Origin: Mycoplasmatota bacterium
GTDB lineage: Bacteria; Bacillota_I; Bacilli_A; RF39; UBA660
NCBI GenBank assembly: GCA_012512795.1
Contig: JAAZDL010000133.1
Location: 1 to 15,005 of the forward strand
Length of the DNA: 15,005 bases
Reading direction: 5' to 3'
Under the pieces are notes generated by a model, which saw only the letters and a program-made list of their open reading frames with translations, had not been told where the DNA came from and did not search any database. The position numbers and the translations under genes were made by a program. Below, one piece after another: positions 5,690 to 12,862 of the stretch (the stretch's first letter is position 1; the number at the start of each line of letters is the position of its first letter).

Positions 5690-6506
5690 TTAGTTCTTCT
5701 CTATCTAAAGCATACATAATATTTGCTTGAATGTATCCAAGTTGGCTACCAATATCATAGTATGTGCCACTAAATTTACACCCATGAAAGCTTTGTTTTT
5801 TCATAAGAGATGCCATAGCATCAGTTAATTGATATTCTCCATTTTTAGATTTTGGTATATCTTCTAGTTCTTGAAATATTTCATGTTTTAAAATATATCT
5901 ACCTAAACCAGCTAAATTACTAGGTGCCTCATCTATTTTAGGTTTTTCAACTAAAGCATTTATTTTTAAACTTTCTTCATCTTCTAATGATACAATTCCA
6001 TACTTGTTAGTTAATTCATGTTTTACTTCTTGAAGCCCTATTACATTAGAATCATATTTTTCATATACATTTATTAATTCTTTTAAAGCACATCCACCTT
6101 TAATTATGTCATCTCCATACATCACAGCAAAGTTTTCATTTCCAACCCAAGACTTTGCAAGAAGAACAGCATGACCACTTCCTAGAGGCTTTCCTTGCCT
6201 TATAGAAAATATCTTCATCATTTTATTTAAATCTTTTATTTTATTTAATTCATTAATTTTATTATTTTTTAAAAGTTTATCTTCTAATTCATAATCTATA
6301 TCAAAATGATCTATAATACTATTTTTAGTTCTACTTGTTATAAATAATACTTCTTCAATACCAGCATCAGCTGCTTCTTTTAGCAATAATTCAACTGTTG
6401 GAATGTCAACTATAGGAAGCATTTCTTTTGGAATGCTTTTAGTCACTGGTAAAAATCTTGTTCCCATCCCAGCTACTGGAATAACTAACTTTTTTATTTT
6501 TTTCAT
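5649..6506 (-). CDS. galU: UTP-glucose-1-phosphate uridylyltransferase
   Basis: Makes UDP-glucose from UTP and glucose 1-phosphate; the product feeds glycolipid, capsule and teichoic-acid glycosylation. The nucleotide-binding start LVIPVAGMGTRFLPVTKSIP (about residues 7-26) and KEMLPIVDIP are diagnostic. They are followed by RQGKPLGSGHAVLLAK, the metal-binding VMYGDDI, ALVEKPK, GLGRYIL, GEYQLTDA and the closing YDIGSQLGYIQA. Length 285 is typical of the bacterial enzyme. The ATG at 6506 follows AGGAGA, and the first bases of this site are the TAG stop of the 60-aa gene. galU is therefore the third gene of the sigma-factor operon and is probably translationally coupled to it. Confidence 0.95.
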   Translation of the reverse strand: MKKIKKLVIPVAGMGTRFLPVTKSIPKEMLPIVDIPTVELLLKEAADAGIEEVLFITSRTKNSIIDHFDIDYELEDKLLKNNKINELNKIKDLNKMMKIFSIRQGKPLGSGHAVLLAKSWVGNENFAVMYGDDIIKGGCALKELINVYEKYDSNVIGLQEVKHELTNKYGIVSLEDEESLKINALVEKPKIDEAPSNLAGLGRYILKHEIFQELEDIPKSKNGEYQLTDAMASLMKKQSFHGCKFSGTYYDIGSQLGYIQANIMYALDREELKEQLLEFINQIKK

Positions 6507-6515
6507 ATTTTTCTC

Positions 6516-6698
6516 CTATATAATTTGTTTTTTTTCTTTTAATTTCTTGTCAACTGACATACATGTATATAATATAGCAAATGCAGAAATTAAAAACACA
6601 GCTGTTTTTTTATTTCGTCTTATATGATCTCTTTCTTTTTTAAAATTATCTAAAGCTATTTTACCTTGTAAATTATTATAAATTTTTTGAATATCCAT
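6516..6698 (-). CDS. 60-aa single-span membrane protein between sigma factor and galU
   Basis: A small protein of no recognised family. Residues 1-31 are polar and basic (NFKKERDHIRRNKK). A single hydrophobic span follows (about 33-49: AVFLISAFAILYTCMSV), and then a lysine-rich tail, KKLKEKKQII. The basic N-terminal side predicts a cytoplasmic N-terminus. The ATG at 6698 comes one base after the sigma-factor TAA (TAAAATG), with AAGGA in the end of the sigma gene. Its TAG overlaps the galU ribosome site. The position directly after an ECF sigma gene is where anti-sigma factors usually sit, so a minimal membrane anti-sigma is a reasonable but untested idea. It is much shorter than known anti-sigmas. 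Confidence 0.78.
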   Translation of the reverse strand: MDIQKIYNNLQGKIALDNFKKERDHIRRNKKTAVFLISAFAILYTCMSVDKKLKEKKQII

Positions 6699-6699
6699 T

Positions 6700-7218
6700 T
6701 TAAAATCCTTCTTTCATCAAAAATCTTTTTAATTTTTTTCTAATTCTATGTAATCTAGTTTTAATTGTAGATATTTTCATATCTTTTATAACAGCAATAT
6801 CTTTTACTTTTTTATTATTGTAATAATACATTATAAATATATCTCTATCGTCTTCATTCATTTCTTTTAATTCTTCATTTATTAATTTCAATTGTTCATT
6901 AGCATGATATGAATCTGAGCTAGATTTAAAATCCACTAAAATGTTTTCATCAAAACTCACTTGATCTTTTATAGTTCTTAATTTATTCTTAGTAGTATTT
7001 TTTGCTATTTGACCAATATATGATTTTATTTTATTAATATCTTTTATATTTTTTTGATTTTTCCATAATTGAAAGAATATATCAGAAACTAATTCTTCTT
7101 GATCTTCTTTTGTAAGCATTTTATTGCTCTCATTAATTACTATTTTAAAAACATATGAATTATATTCTTTAAATACTGAATCAAAATCTATAATAGTTTT
7201 AGTTTTTCTGTTTATCAA
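6700..7218 (-). CDS. ECF-type RNA polymerase sigma factor
   Basis: Directs RNA polymerase to a specific promoter set. Region 2 (about residues 12-82) contains FDSVFKEYNSYVFKIVI, EDQEELVSDIFFQLWKN and IKSYIGQIAKNTTKNKLR. Region 4 (about 115-170) contains LKEMNEDDRDIFIMYYYNNK and MKISTIKTRLHRIRKKLKRF, the helix-turn-helix that reads the -35 box. The 172-aa length and lack of regions 1 and 3 place it in the ECF group. The start appears to be TTG at 7218, with AAGGAG ten bases upstream. An ATT directly before it gives better spacing but is a rare start, and the first internal Met (34) would remove part of region 2. It heads an operon with the 60-aa protein and galU. Targets are unknown. Confidence 0.87.
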   Translation of the reverse strand: MINRKTKTIIDFDSVFKEYNSYVFKIVINESNKMLTKEDQEELVSDIFFQLWKNQKNIKDINKIKSYIGQIAKNTTKNKLRTIKDQVSFDENILVDFKSSSDSYHANEQLKLINEELKEMNEDDRDIFIMYYYNNKKVKDIAVIKDMKISTIKTRLHRIRKKLKRFLMKEGF

Positions 7219-7251
7219 AATAAATTAGCTCCTTCTTTTTGAATTTAACTA

Positions 7252-7280
7252 ATTATATCATATATTTAAATACTTTTCGA
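7252..7280 (-). promoter_or_regulatory. Promoter of the sigma factor-galU operon
   Basis: TGATATAAT (7260-7252) is an extended -10, with TCGAAA (7280-7275) at a 17-base spacing (four of six -35 matches). The TGA stop codon of the gltD-like gene supplies the TG of the extended -10. This is a housekeeping-type promoter. I see no clear ECF-type second promoter. Confidence 0.7.
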
Positions 7281-8337
7281 TATTCTCCGCAGCTATTTTT
7301 CCAGTTTTAATAGCTTCACATACTGATGCTTTTGATTGTATTAAATCTCCACCTGCGAAAACTCCTTTAATATTTGTCATCATGTTTTCATCAACTTTTA
7401 ATAAAAAGTCAGTAAAAAGTAATCCTTCTTTTTCAAATAATTCTCTATTAGGTATATTACCTATAGCAAAAACTATTGCATCCACATTAAGATTAAACTC
7501 ACTTGATTCAATTTCAATAATATTATTTTCTTTAGTTTCAGTCTTTATACAAGTTATATATTTTAGTTTATTATTTTCATGAGTACAACTAAGTACTTTA
7601 GTTAGGTGCATTATTTTTATATTTTCTTTTATAACACTGTTTATCTCTTTTTCTCTTGCACTCATTTTTTGAACTGGGCCTCTATATAAAACATAAACTT
7701 CTTTAGAATTTAATTTTTTGCATATTCTTGAAACATCCATTGCTACATTACCACCACCAATAATGGCAACAGTACCTAAATCTTTATCTATTTTAGATTT
7801 ATGATATTTATTTAAAAAATCATTTGCTTCATATATATTACTATTATTATTAGATAGTTTATATGTTATACCTTTAGATGCACCACATGCTAAAAAAATA
7901 GATTTATAACCGTTCTTTTTCAGATTATTTATAGTAATATCTTTTCCATATTCACTATTTGTAACTATTTTAATATTAAGTTTTTTAAGTTTTTTTTCTA
8001 AGTCACATAATATATCTTTACTTAGTCTAAAATCTGGTATACCGTACCTAAGGAGTCCTCCTATATTAGTTTCTTTTTCATAAATTGTTACATCATATCC
8101 TAACTTAGTTAATTCTACACTACAAGAAATACCAGATGGACCGCTTCCTATAACAGCTACTTTTATATTTTTCTTAGTTTTACAATTATAATTATATTCT
8201 ATGTTATTTATTTTAGCCCAACTATTTACAAAGTTTTCTAATAATTTTATTTCAACAGAAGAACCTTTTATACCTTTAATACATTTATTTTGGCACATCT
8301 TTTCAGATGGACATATGAAAGAACATATATCACTCAT
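7258..8337 (-). CDS. GltD-like Fe-S flavoprotein oxidoreductase, main part (frame-split gene)
   Basis: The C-terminal 359 residues of a GltD/NfnL-type NAD(P)H oxidoreductase. It opens with C5, C9, C15 and C19 (ICSFICPSEKMCQNKC), the second half of the usual iron-sulfur domain. An FAD-binding GSGPSG (64-69) comes next, followed by YEKETNIGGLLRYGIPDFRL, a second dinucleotide site IIGGGNVAMD (192-201), VFAIGNIPN and GVFAGGDL...VCEAIKTGKIAAENI. The first four Cys are encoded just upstream in another frame. Its ATG overlaps that frame's stop by one base (TAATG), so either reinitiation or a -1 frameshift could express it. Homologues are one polypeptide; rejoined, this would be about 416 residues. 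No gltB or nfn partner is nearby, so the substrate (glutamate synthesis, ferredoxin or another acceptor) is open. Confidence 0.85.
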   Translation of the reverse strand: MSDICSFICPSEKMCQNKCIKGIKGSSVEIKLLENFVNSWAKINNIEYNYNCKTKKNIKVAVIGSGPSGISCSVELTKLGYDVTIYEKETNIGGLLRYGIPDFRLSKDILCDLEKKLKKLNIKIVTNSEYGKDITINNLKKNGYKSIFLACGASKGITYKLSNNNSNIYEANDFLNKYHKSKIDKDLGTVAIIGGGNVAMDVSRICKKLNSKEVYVLYRGPVQKMSAREKEINSVIKENIKIMHLTKVLSCTHENNKLKYITCIKTETKENNIIEIESSEFNLNVDAIVFAIGNIPNRELFEKEGLLFTDFLLKVDENMMTNIKGVFAGGDLIQSKASVCEAIKTGKIAAENIEKYLNI

Positions 8338-8507
8338 TATATTATTTTCTTGTAATATATTATAAGATTCTTCAAATTTATTTTTTTTATTTTAGAAATA
8401 AACTCAGGTATTTTAGTTTCTATAGGACATCCTTCTTTGCTACAAAAAGGAACTTTACAATTTAAACATTCATTTGATAGCTTTATTATTTTATTTATAC
8501 TTTCCAT
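8337..8507 (-). CDS. GltD-like protein, N-terminal fragment with four-Cys motif
   Basis: Encodes 56 residues beginning MESINKIIKLSNECLNC. C14, C17, C22 and C27 (CLNCKVPFCSKEGCP) form the first half of the GltD iron-sulfur domain, followed by KIPEFISKIKK. After the A8 run (8388-8381) this frame continues into residues unlike the family and stops at TAA (8339-8337). Rereading one A at A_AAA_AAA moves translation into NKFEESYNILQENNI and straight on into the downstream frame. I chose the ATG at 8507 because AGGAG is seven bases upstream; the earlier ATG at 8534 would precede that site. Programmed frameshift, real mutation and homopolymer sequencing error are all possible. Confidence 0.82.
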   Translation of the reverse strand: MESINKIIKLSNECLNCKVPFCSKEGCPIETKIPEFISKIKKINLKNLIIYYKKII

Positions 8508-8532
8508 TAATTGTCTCCTATAATATAGACAC

Positions 8533-8562
8533 ATTATATAGTAAAAGGTTTCAATAAAACAA
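8533..8562 (-). promoter_or_regulatory. Promoter of the gltD-like gene
   Basis: TATAAT (8538-8533) with TTGTTT 18 bases upstream (8562-8557), 26 bases before the chosen ATG. It is back to back with the birA promoter in a gap of about 100 bases. Confidence 0.55.
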
Positions 8563-8591
8563 AAGACAAATTAGTAAAAATATAGTATAAT
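8563..8591 (+). promoter_or_regulatory. Promoter of birA
   Basis: AAGACA (8563-8568), a 17-base spacer and TATAAT (8586-8591) precede the birA ribosome site GGAG. The -35 matches four of six consensus bases. Confidence 0.72.
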
Positions 8592-8607
8592 TATTAATGG
8601 AGATATT

Positions 8608-9402
8608 ATGAAAAATAATAAAGAAGATTTATTAAATAAAGAAGAAATATTGTCACATATTAATGATTTTTATTATGAAATTGATATATTTGATTCTATT
8701 AGTTCTACAAATGACTATGTTAAAGAAAAAGCATATCAAAAAAAAGAAGGATATGTATGTATTAGTAATTCTCAAACTAAAGGAAAAGGAAGAAATGGAA
8801 AAGAATATTTTTCGCCAAAAGATAAAGGTATATATATGAGTATTCTTCTTAAGCCTACTTCATCAATACATGACTTTTTAAAAATTACTGCTTGTGCTAG
8901 TGTAGCTGTATTTGATGCTATAAATAAAAATTATGGTATTAATAGTTCTATAAAATGGATTAATGATTTATATATAAACGATAAAAAAATTGGTGGGATA
9001 TTATGTGAAAGTGTGCTTAATTCAAATAATACCAATATTGATTATATGATTTTAGGCATAGGTTTAAATGTTCATAAAACTAAATTCAAAAATAATTTAT
9101 CAAAAACAGTTAGTTGTATAGAAAACTTCACCGATAATTTTGTAAGTAGAAATAGTTTAATTATAGATATACTTATGTTTCTAAATAAATATTATAATGA
9201 ATTAGAATCTCTTACTTTCTTAAAAAAATATAAAGAACACTCTAATATATTACATACTTATATTACTGTAAATGAAAATAACACAAGCTACACTGCTTAT
9301 GTTGAAGACATTGATAATAACGCTTGTTTAATAATTAGAAAAGAAGATAATACACAAGTTATATTAAACTGTGGTGAGGTAACAATAAGAAAAAATAAAT
9401 GA
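8608..9402 (+). CDS. birA: Biotin-[acetyl-CoA-carboxylase] ligase, no DNA-binding domain
   Basis: Activates biotin to biotinyl-AMP and attaches it to the biotin carrier domain of acetyl-CoA carboxylase or other carboxylases. The catalytic domain begins about residue 24, with DIFDSISSTNDYVKEKA. It contains the biotinyl-AMP loop GKGRNGKEYFSP (59-70) and KWINDLYINDKKIGGILCE (116-134, catalytic-type K116), then LGIGLNVH. A small C-terminal beta domain covers about 215-264. The N-terminal winged helix of bifunctional BirA is absent, so this is a group I ligase that should not repress transcription. The ATG at 8608 follows GGAG by five bases. It is the only plus-strand gene here and converges on the fab operon, whose malonyl-CoA supply depends on biotinylated carboxylase. 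Confidence 0.93.
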   Translation: MKNNKEDLLNKEEILSHINDFYYEIDIFDSISSTNDYVKEKAYQKKEGYVCISNSQTKGKGRNGKEYFSPKDKGIYMSILLKPTSSIHDFLKITACASVAVFDAINKNYGINSSIKWINDLYINDKKIGGILCESVLNSNNTNIDYMILGIGLNVHKTKFKNNLSKTVSCIENFTDNFVSRNSLIIDILMFLNKYYNELESLTFLKKYKEHSNILHTYITVNENNTSYTAYVEDIDNNACLIIRKEDNTQVILNCGEVTIRKNK

Positions 9403-9421
9403 TAAGACATTTATTTTTTTT
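9391..9421. terminator. Bidirectional terminator between birA and plsC
   Basis: AAAAATAAATG (9391-9401) and CATTTATTTTT (9408-9418) are perfect 11-base arms around the loop ATAAGA, with A and T runs outside. Read on plus it ends birA; read on minus it ends the fab operon. Both stop codons (TGA 9400-9402; TAA 9413-9411) lie in the arms. Confidence 0.88.
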
Positions 9422-10100
9422 CATGTGTTATATTTTTATCTATTTCTTTAAATAATATATCTGACATTTCTTCATAACTATACTTTTTATAATCATTAAA
9501 ATACTTAGGTTTACCAAAAGTTATTTTAATATTTTTATTTTTTGCTTTTTTATTAAGTATATTATAAGAATTATTTAAAGTTATCGGAACTATAGTAGCT
9601 TTAGATAAATATGCTGGTTGCAAAGAACCATGTTTAAATGCATTCATTTTACTACCCCATGATCTTGTTCCTTCAGGAAAGATTAATAATCTCTCTCCAA
9701 GTTTTAATCTTTTTGCTGCTTCACGAAGCATATGAATATTACCTTCTCTAGTTTCACGATTAAAAAATATTACTCCTATGGTAGTTGCCCAAGTTCCAAA
9801 AACTAAATATTTTTCATTTTCTTTTTTTGATATAAAAGTCATAGGGGTATCTATTGAAGATATTATAACAGCAGGATCTAATGTTCCTTGATGATTAGAA
9901 ACAAATAATACAGCTCCTTCTTTTGGAATATTATCTTTTCCTTCTACTTCAATATTAAACCCTAAGTATTTAATAAAGAATGCAGACCATTTTTGAAGTC
10001 TTTCATATTTTTCTTTTGTAGATTTTCTACGATAAATGTGAGCACTAAACCACATAACTGGTAATATAAAAAGAGCTCCTAATTTCTTACATAATGACAT
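9411..10100 (-). CDS. plsC: 1-acyl-sn-glycerol-3-phosphate acyltransferase (PlsC family)
   Basis: Transfers an acyl chain to lysophosphatidate to make phosphatidate at the membrane. An N-terminal hydrophobic segment (about residues 6-22) precedes the acyltransferase domain. Motif I is NHQGTLD (H70, D75), the HX4D catalytic pair. IGVIFFNRE follows, then motif III FPEGTRS (141-147), and VPITLNNS supplies motif IV. I place the start at the ATG at 10100, giving 229 residues. GAGGTG lies just upstream and the acpS stop is one base before (TAAAATG); a longer reading from 10172 would overlap acpS without a ribosome site. It is the last gene of the fab operon, coupling chain synthesis to phospholipid assembly. 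A different lyso-lipid acceptor is possible. Confidence 0.9.
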   Translation of the reverse strand: MSLCKKLGALFILPVMWFSAHIYRRKSTKEKYERLQKWSAFFIKYLGFNIEVEGKDNIPKEGAVLFVSNHQGTLDPAVIISSIDTPMTFISKKENEKYLVFGTWATTIGVIFFNRETREGNIHMLREAAKRLKLGERLLIFPEGTRSWGSKMNAFKHGSLQPAYLSKATIVPITLNNSYNILNKKAKNKNIKITFGKPKYFNDYKKYSYEEMSDILFKEIDKNITHEKK

Positions 10101-10101
10101 T

Positions 10102-10440
10102 TTACACCTCTTTAACTTTTTCGCAAATTGCATAAGCAATAGCATATTCTTCTTCATGTGAAATAGACACACTAATATTAAATCCTTCTATATTACAATA
10201 AGGTCTACCACTTTTATCATTTAACACCTCAATATTTGAAAGAATTTTTGTTTCATTACAAGATTTAAATATTGCTTCTTTAGCAGCAAAACGACCTGCT
10301 AAAAACTTTGGTTTTTGATTATTATTTAAACTTAAATAAATATCTTGTTCTTTACTAGTTAATACTCTTTTATAAAACTCATCTTTTTGCTTACTTATTC
10401 TATTTATAGAAACAATATCGCAACCAATATTTGTAATCAT
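10102..10440 (-). CDS. acpS: Holo-[acyl-carrier-protein] synthase
   Basis: Transfers 4'-phosphopantetheine from CoA to apo-ACP, making the carrier active for fatty-acid synthesis. MITNIGCDIVSINRI carries the magnesium ligand D8. FLAGRFAAKEAIFKS carries the second acid, E55, and SVSISHEEEYA closes the fold. Length 112 is slightly short of the usual 115-125 but complete. The ATG at 10440 overlaps the fabZ stop by one base (TAATG), with AGGTGA inside the end of fabZ, so translation is coupled. The acpP gene itself is not in the window. Confidence 0.94.
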   Translation of the reverse strand: MITNIGCDIVSINRISKQKDEFYKRVLTSKEQDIYLSLNNNQKPKFLAGRFAAKEAIFKSCNETKILSNIEVLNDKSGRPYCNIEGFNISVSISHEEEYAIAYAICEKVKEV

Positions 10441-10874
10441 TAATTATCACCTAGTACACACATAATTTCACCACTTGCAACTATTTTATCGTTAACATAC
10501 GCAGTAGCATCAGCAAAGTATACTCCGGATTTTTCACTTGTAAAAGTAACTTTCAAATTAAGTACATCACCTGGAATAACTTGTTTTTTAAATCTAAACT
10601 TATTAATACCTGCGAAAAAAGCAAGTTTATTTTTATTTTCATTTCTTGATAAAAGTAATACACATCCTGTTTGAGCAAGAGCTTCAACGATTAATACTCC
10701 TGGCATAACATGTTTTTGAGGAAAGTGTCCTAGAAATTGCATTTCATTAGCTGTAATACATTTTCTACCAATTATTGTTTTTAAGTCTTCACTAATATTT
10801 TCAATAGCATCCACTAATAAAAAAGGATAACGATGAGGTATTATTTCTTGAATTTGATTTGAATTATATAACAT
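10440..10874 (-). CDS. fabZ: 3-hydroxyacyl-[acyl-carrier-protein] dehydratase
   Basis: Removes water from (3R)-hydroxyacyl-ACP to give trans-2-enoyl-ACP in each elongation cycle. Hotdog fold: IIPHRYPFLLVD at the start, then LGHFPQKHVMPGVLIVEALA, with catalytic H50 and E64. FRFKKQVIPGDVL is the typical third block. Length 144 is standard for FabZ, and no FabA features are seen. The ATG at 10874 directly follows the fabF TAG, and its ribosome site GGGAGG is encoded by the last fabF codons. No separate fabA, fabM or fabN is visible, so unsaturated-chain formation cannot be explained from this window. Confidence 0.95.
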   Translation of the reverse strand: MLYNSNQIQEIIPHRYPFLLVDAIENISEDLKTIIGRKCITANEMQFLGHFPQKHVMPGVLIVEALAQTGCVLLLSRNENKNKLAFFAGINKFRFKKQVIPGDVLNLKVTFTSEKSGVYFADATAYVNDKIVASGEIMCVLGDN

Positions 10875-12113
10875 CTAAACCTCCCATTTCTTAAATAATA
10901 GTGATACATTATGTCCACCAAAACCTAACGAATTGCTCATAGCGTATTTAATTTCTTTATTTCTTCCTTTATTTGCAACTATATCTAAATCACAATTTTC
11001 ATCTTTAACTTTATAATTTATAGTTGCTGGAATATAACTATCTTGAATAGCTTTAACTGTGATAACAGCTTCTACTGCTCCTGCTGCTCCAAGTAAATGT
11101 CCTGTATTTGATTTAGTTGATGATACAGCTAAATCATAAGAATGACTGCCAAATACACTCTTAATTGCTAATGTTTCTATTCCATCATTTAACGGCGTAC
11201 TTGTGCCATGTGCATTTATATAAGATACATCTGTTATTTTTACAGAAGCATCATCTAAACATCTTTTAATTGCTAAAGCTCCTCCACTTCCATCAGAAAT
11301 AGGGGCAGTTATATGGAAAGCATCACAACTTGTTCCATATCCTACAACTTCTGCATATATTTTAGCATTTCTTTTCTTAGCGTGTTCTAATTCTTCTAAT
11401 AATAAAACTGCAGCTCCTTCACCCATAACAAAACCGCTTCTTTCTTTATCAAATGGAATACTTGCTCTAGCAGGATCTTCTCCAGTATATAAAGCTCTCA
11501 TTGATGAAAATCCCGATATTGCTAGAGGAGTAATACTAGCTTCACTACCTCCAGCTAACATTATATCTTCATATCCATCTCTTATTTTATGAAAAGCTTC
11601 TCCTATAGCTTGACTTCCTGCTGCACATGCTGTAACTTCTGAAGAACATTGTCCTTTTGCTCCTACATCAATTGCTACACTTCCTGCTGCTAAATTTACT
11701 AAAGCTGTTGGTATAAAAAAGGGAGATACACGAGAAGGACCATCATTTATTAAAGTCTTACAAGTATCTTCAATAACTAAAAGTCCACCTATTCCAGAGG
11801 CTATAATAACACCAAAGCGATTACAATCTATTTTAGATAAATTTATTTTAGAGTCTTCCATTGCTTGCTTTGATACTATTCTTGCAAACTGAGTAAACCT
11901 TGCATTAAACTTTAATTCACGAGCACTAAAATATTTTTCCATATCTAAATTCTTAACTTCTGCTGCTAATTTAGCTTTAAATTCACCACTATCAAAACTA
12001 GTAATTGGAGCAATCCCACATTTATAATCTTTAATTGATTTCCAAGTATCATCTACAGTATTTCCAATTGGAGAAATACAACCCATAGCTGTTATTACAA
12101 CTCTTCTTTTCAT
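10875..12113 (-). CDS. fabF: 3-oxoacyl-[acyl-carrier-protein] synthase II
   Basis: Condenses malonyl-ACP with acyl-ACP to extend the chain by two carbons. The thiolase-fold enzyme shows the KAS II triad: C163 in VTACAAGSQA, H302 in INAHGTSTPLNDGIE and H339 in STKSNTGHLLGAAGAVEA. GGSEASITPLAISGF and PFDKERSGFVMGEGAAVL are also typical of FabF. Length 412 is normal and the protein looks complete. The ATG at 12113 is preceded by AGGTGA, which overlaps the fabG stop (TAGGTGA). fabH is not visible, so initiation of chains must be encoded elsewhere, possibly upstream of the window's right edge. Confidence 0.96.
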   Translation of the reverse strand: MKRRVVITAMGCISPIGNTVDDTWKSIKDYKCGIAPITSFDSGEFKAKLAAEVKNLDMEKYFSARELKFNARFTQFARIVSKQAMEDSKINLSKIDCNRFGVIIASGIGGLLVIEDTCKTLINDGPSRVSPFFIPTALVNLAAGSVAIDVGAKGQCSSEVTACAAGSQAIGEAFHKIRDGYEDIMLAGGSEASITPLAISGFSSMRALYTGEDPARASIPFDKERSGFVMGEGAAVLLLEELEHAKKRNAKIYAEVVGYGTSCDAFHITAPISDGSGGALAIKRCLDDASVKITDVSYINAHGTSTPLNDGIETLAIKSVFGSHSYDLAVSSTKSNTGHLLGAAGAVEAVITVKAIQDSYIPATINYKVKDENCDLDIVANKGRNKEIKYAMSNSLGFGGHNVSLLFKKWEV

Positions 12114-12121
12114 ATATTCAC

Positions 12122-12862
12122 CTACATTACCATTCCGCCATCTACATTAATGACTTGTCCAGTTATATATCTACTATTTTCACTAGCTAAAAACACTACA
12201 GTATTAGCTATATCTTCAGTAGTTCCAAATTCATTTAATGGAATATTTGTTAAAATAGCATCTTTTATTTTATCATCTAATTTATCCGTCATTCTAGTTT
12301 GAATAAATCCAGGAGCTATAGCATTAACTCTTATTCCTCTTGGAGCTAGTTCTTTAGCTGTTGATTTTGTAAGTCCTATTACTCCTGCTTTACTAGCTGC
12401 ATAATTTGCTTGACCTACATTACCAACTAAGCCAATTACACTAGCCATATTAATAATAGCTCCACTTTTAGCTTTCATCATAGGTTTTATTGCCTGTTTA
12501 ATACAATTAAATGTTCCTTTTAAATTAACACTTATAACATCATCAAAATCACTTTCGTTCATTCTAAGTAATAAATTATCTTTAGTAATACCTGAATTAT
12601 TTACTAGTACATCAATTCTTCCAAATTCATTTAAAACTTCTTCAAACATTTTTTCTACTTCAAGATAATTAGATACATTTGCTTTTATACATATTACTTT
12701 AGCACCTAGTTTTTTACATATTTCACTAGTTTCTTTAGCTACTTTAATATCACTATTATAATTAATAACAATATCATATCCTTCACTAGCCATTTTAATT
12801 GATATTTCTTTTCCAATTCCATGGCTAGCTCCAGTAATTAATGCAACTTTTTTATTATTCAT
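12122..12862 (-). CDS. fabG: 3-oxoacyl-[acyl-carrier-protein] reductase
   Basis: NADPH-dependent reduction of 3-oxoacyl-ACP to the (3R)-hydroxy form. Short-chain dehydrogenase fold: the cofactor loop ITGASHGIGKEI (residues 9-20), NNSGIT, and the catalytic tetrad N113, S141, Y154 and K158 (YAASK). PRGIRVNAIAPGFIQTRMTD and the C-terminal ITGQVINVDGG are FabG hallmarks. Length 246 is standard. The ATG at 12862 lies inside the end of fabD (8-base overlap, ATGAATAA), with GAGGT about eight bases upstream, so it is translationally coupled. Its position in a complete fab operon makes FabG far more likely than another SDR. Confidence 0.95.
   Translation of the reverse strand: MNNKKVALITGASHGIGKEISIKMASEGYDIVINYNSDIKVAKETSEICKKLGAKVICIKANVSNYLEVEKMFEEVLNEFGRIDVLVNNSGITKDNLLLRMNESDFDDVISVNLKGTFNCIKQAIKPMMKAKSGAIINMASVIGLVGNVGQANYAASKAGVIGLTKSTAKELAPRGIRVNAIAPGFIQTRMTDKLDDKIKDAILTNIPLNEFGTTEDIANTVVFLASENSRYITGQVINVDGGMVM

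Noticed and set aside
7382..7582. Short plus-strand frame inside the gltD-like gene
   Set aside because: Antisense shadow with no ribosome site or domain. Similar plus-strand frames at 6403-6627 and 12841-13023 were dropped for the same reason.
8508..8534. Earlier ATG at 8534 for the gltD N-terminal fragment
   Set aside because: The AGGAG site lies downstream of this ATG and fits the ATG at 8507. The nine extra residues are unlike the family, and this ATG overlaps the predicted -10.
8608..8680. Winged-helix repressor domain at the BirA N-terminus
   Set aside because: Only about 23 residues precede the catalytic domain, too few for a helix-turn-helix domain, and an upstream promoter and ribosome site fix the start.
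10101..10172. Longer PlsC reading from 10172
   Set aside because: It would overlap acpS by about 70 bases without a ribosome site. The ATG at 10100 has GAGGTG and is one base after the acpS stop.
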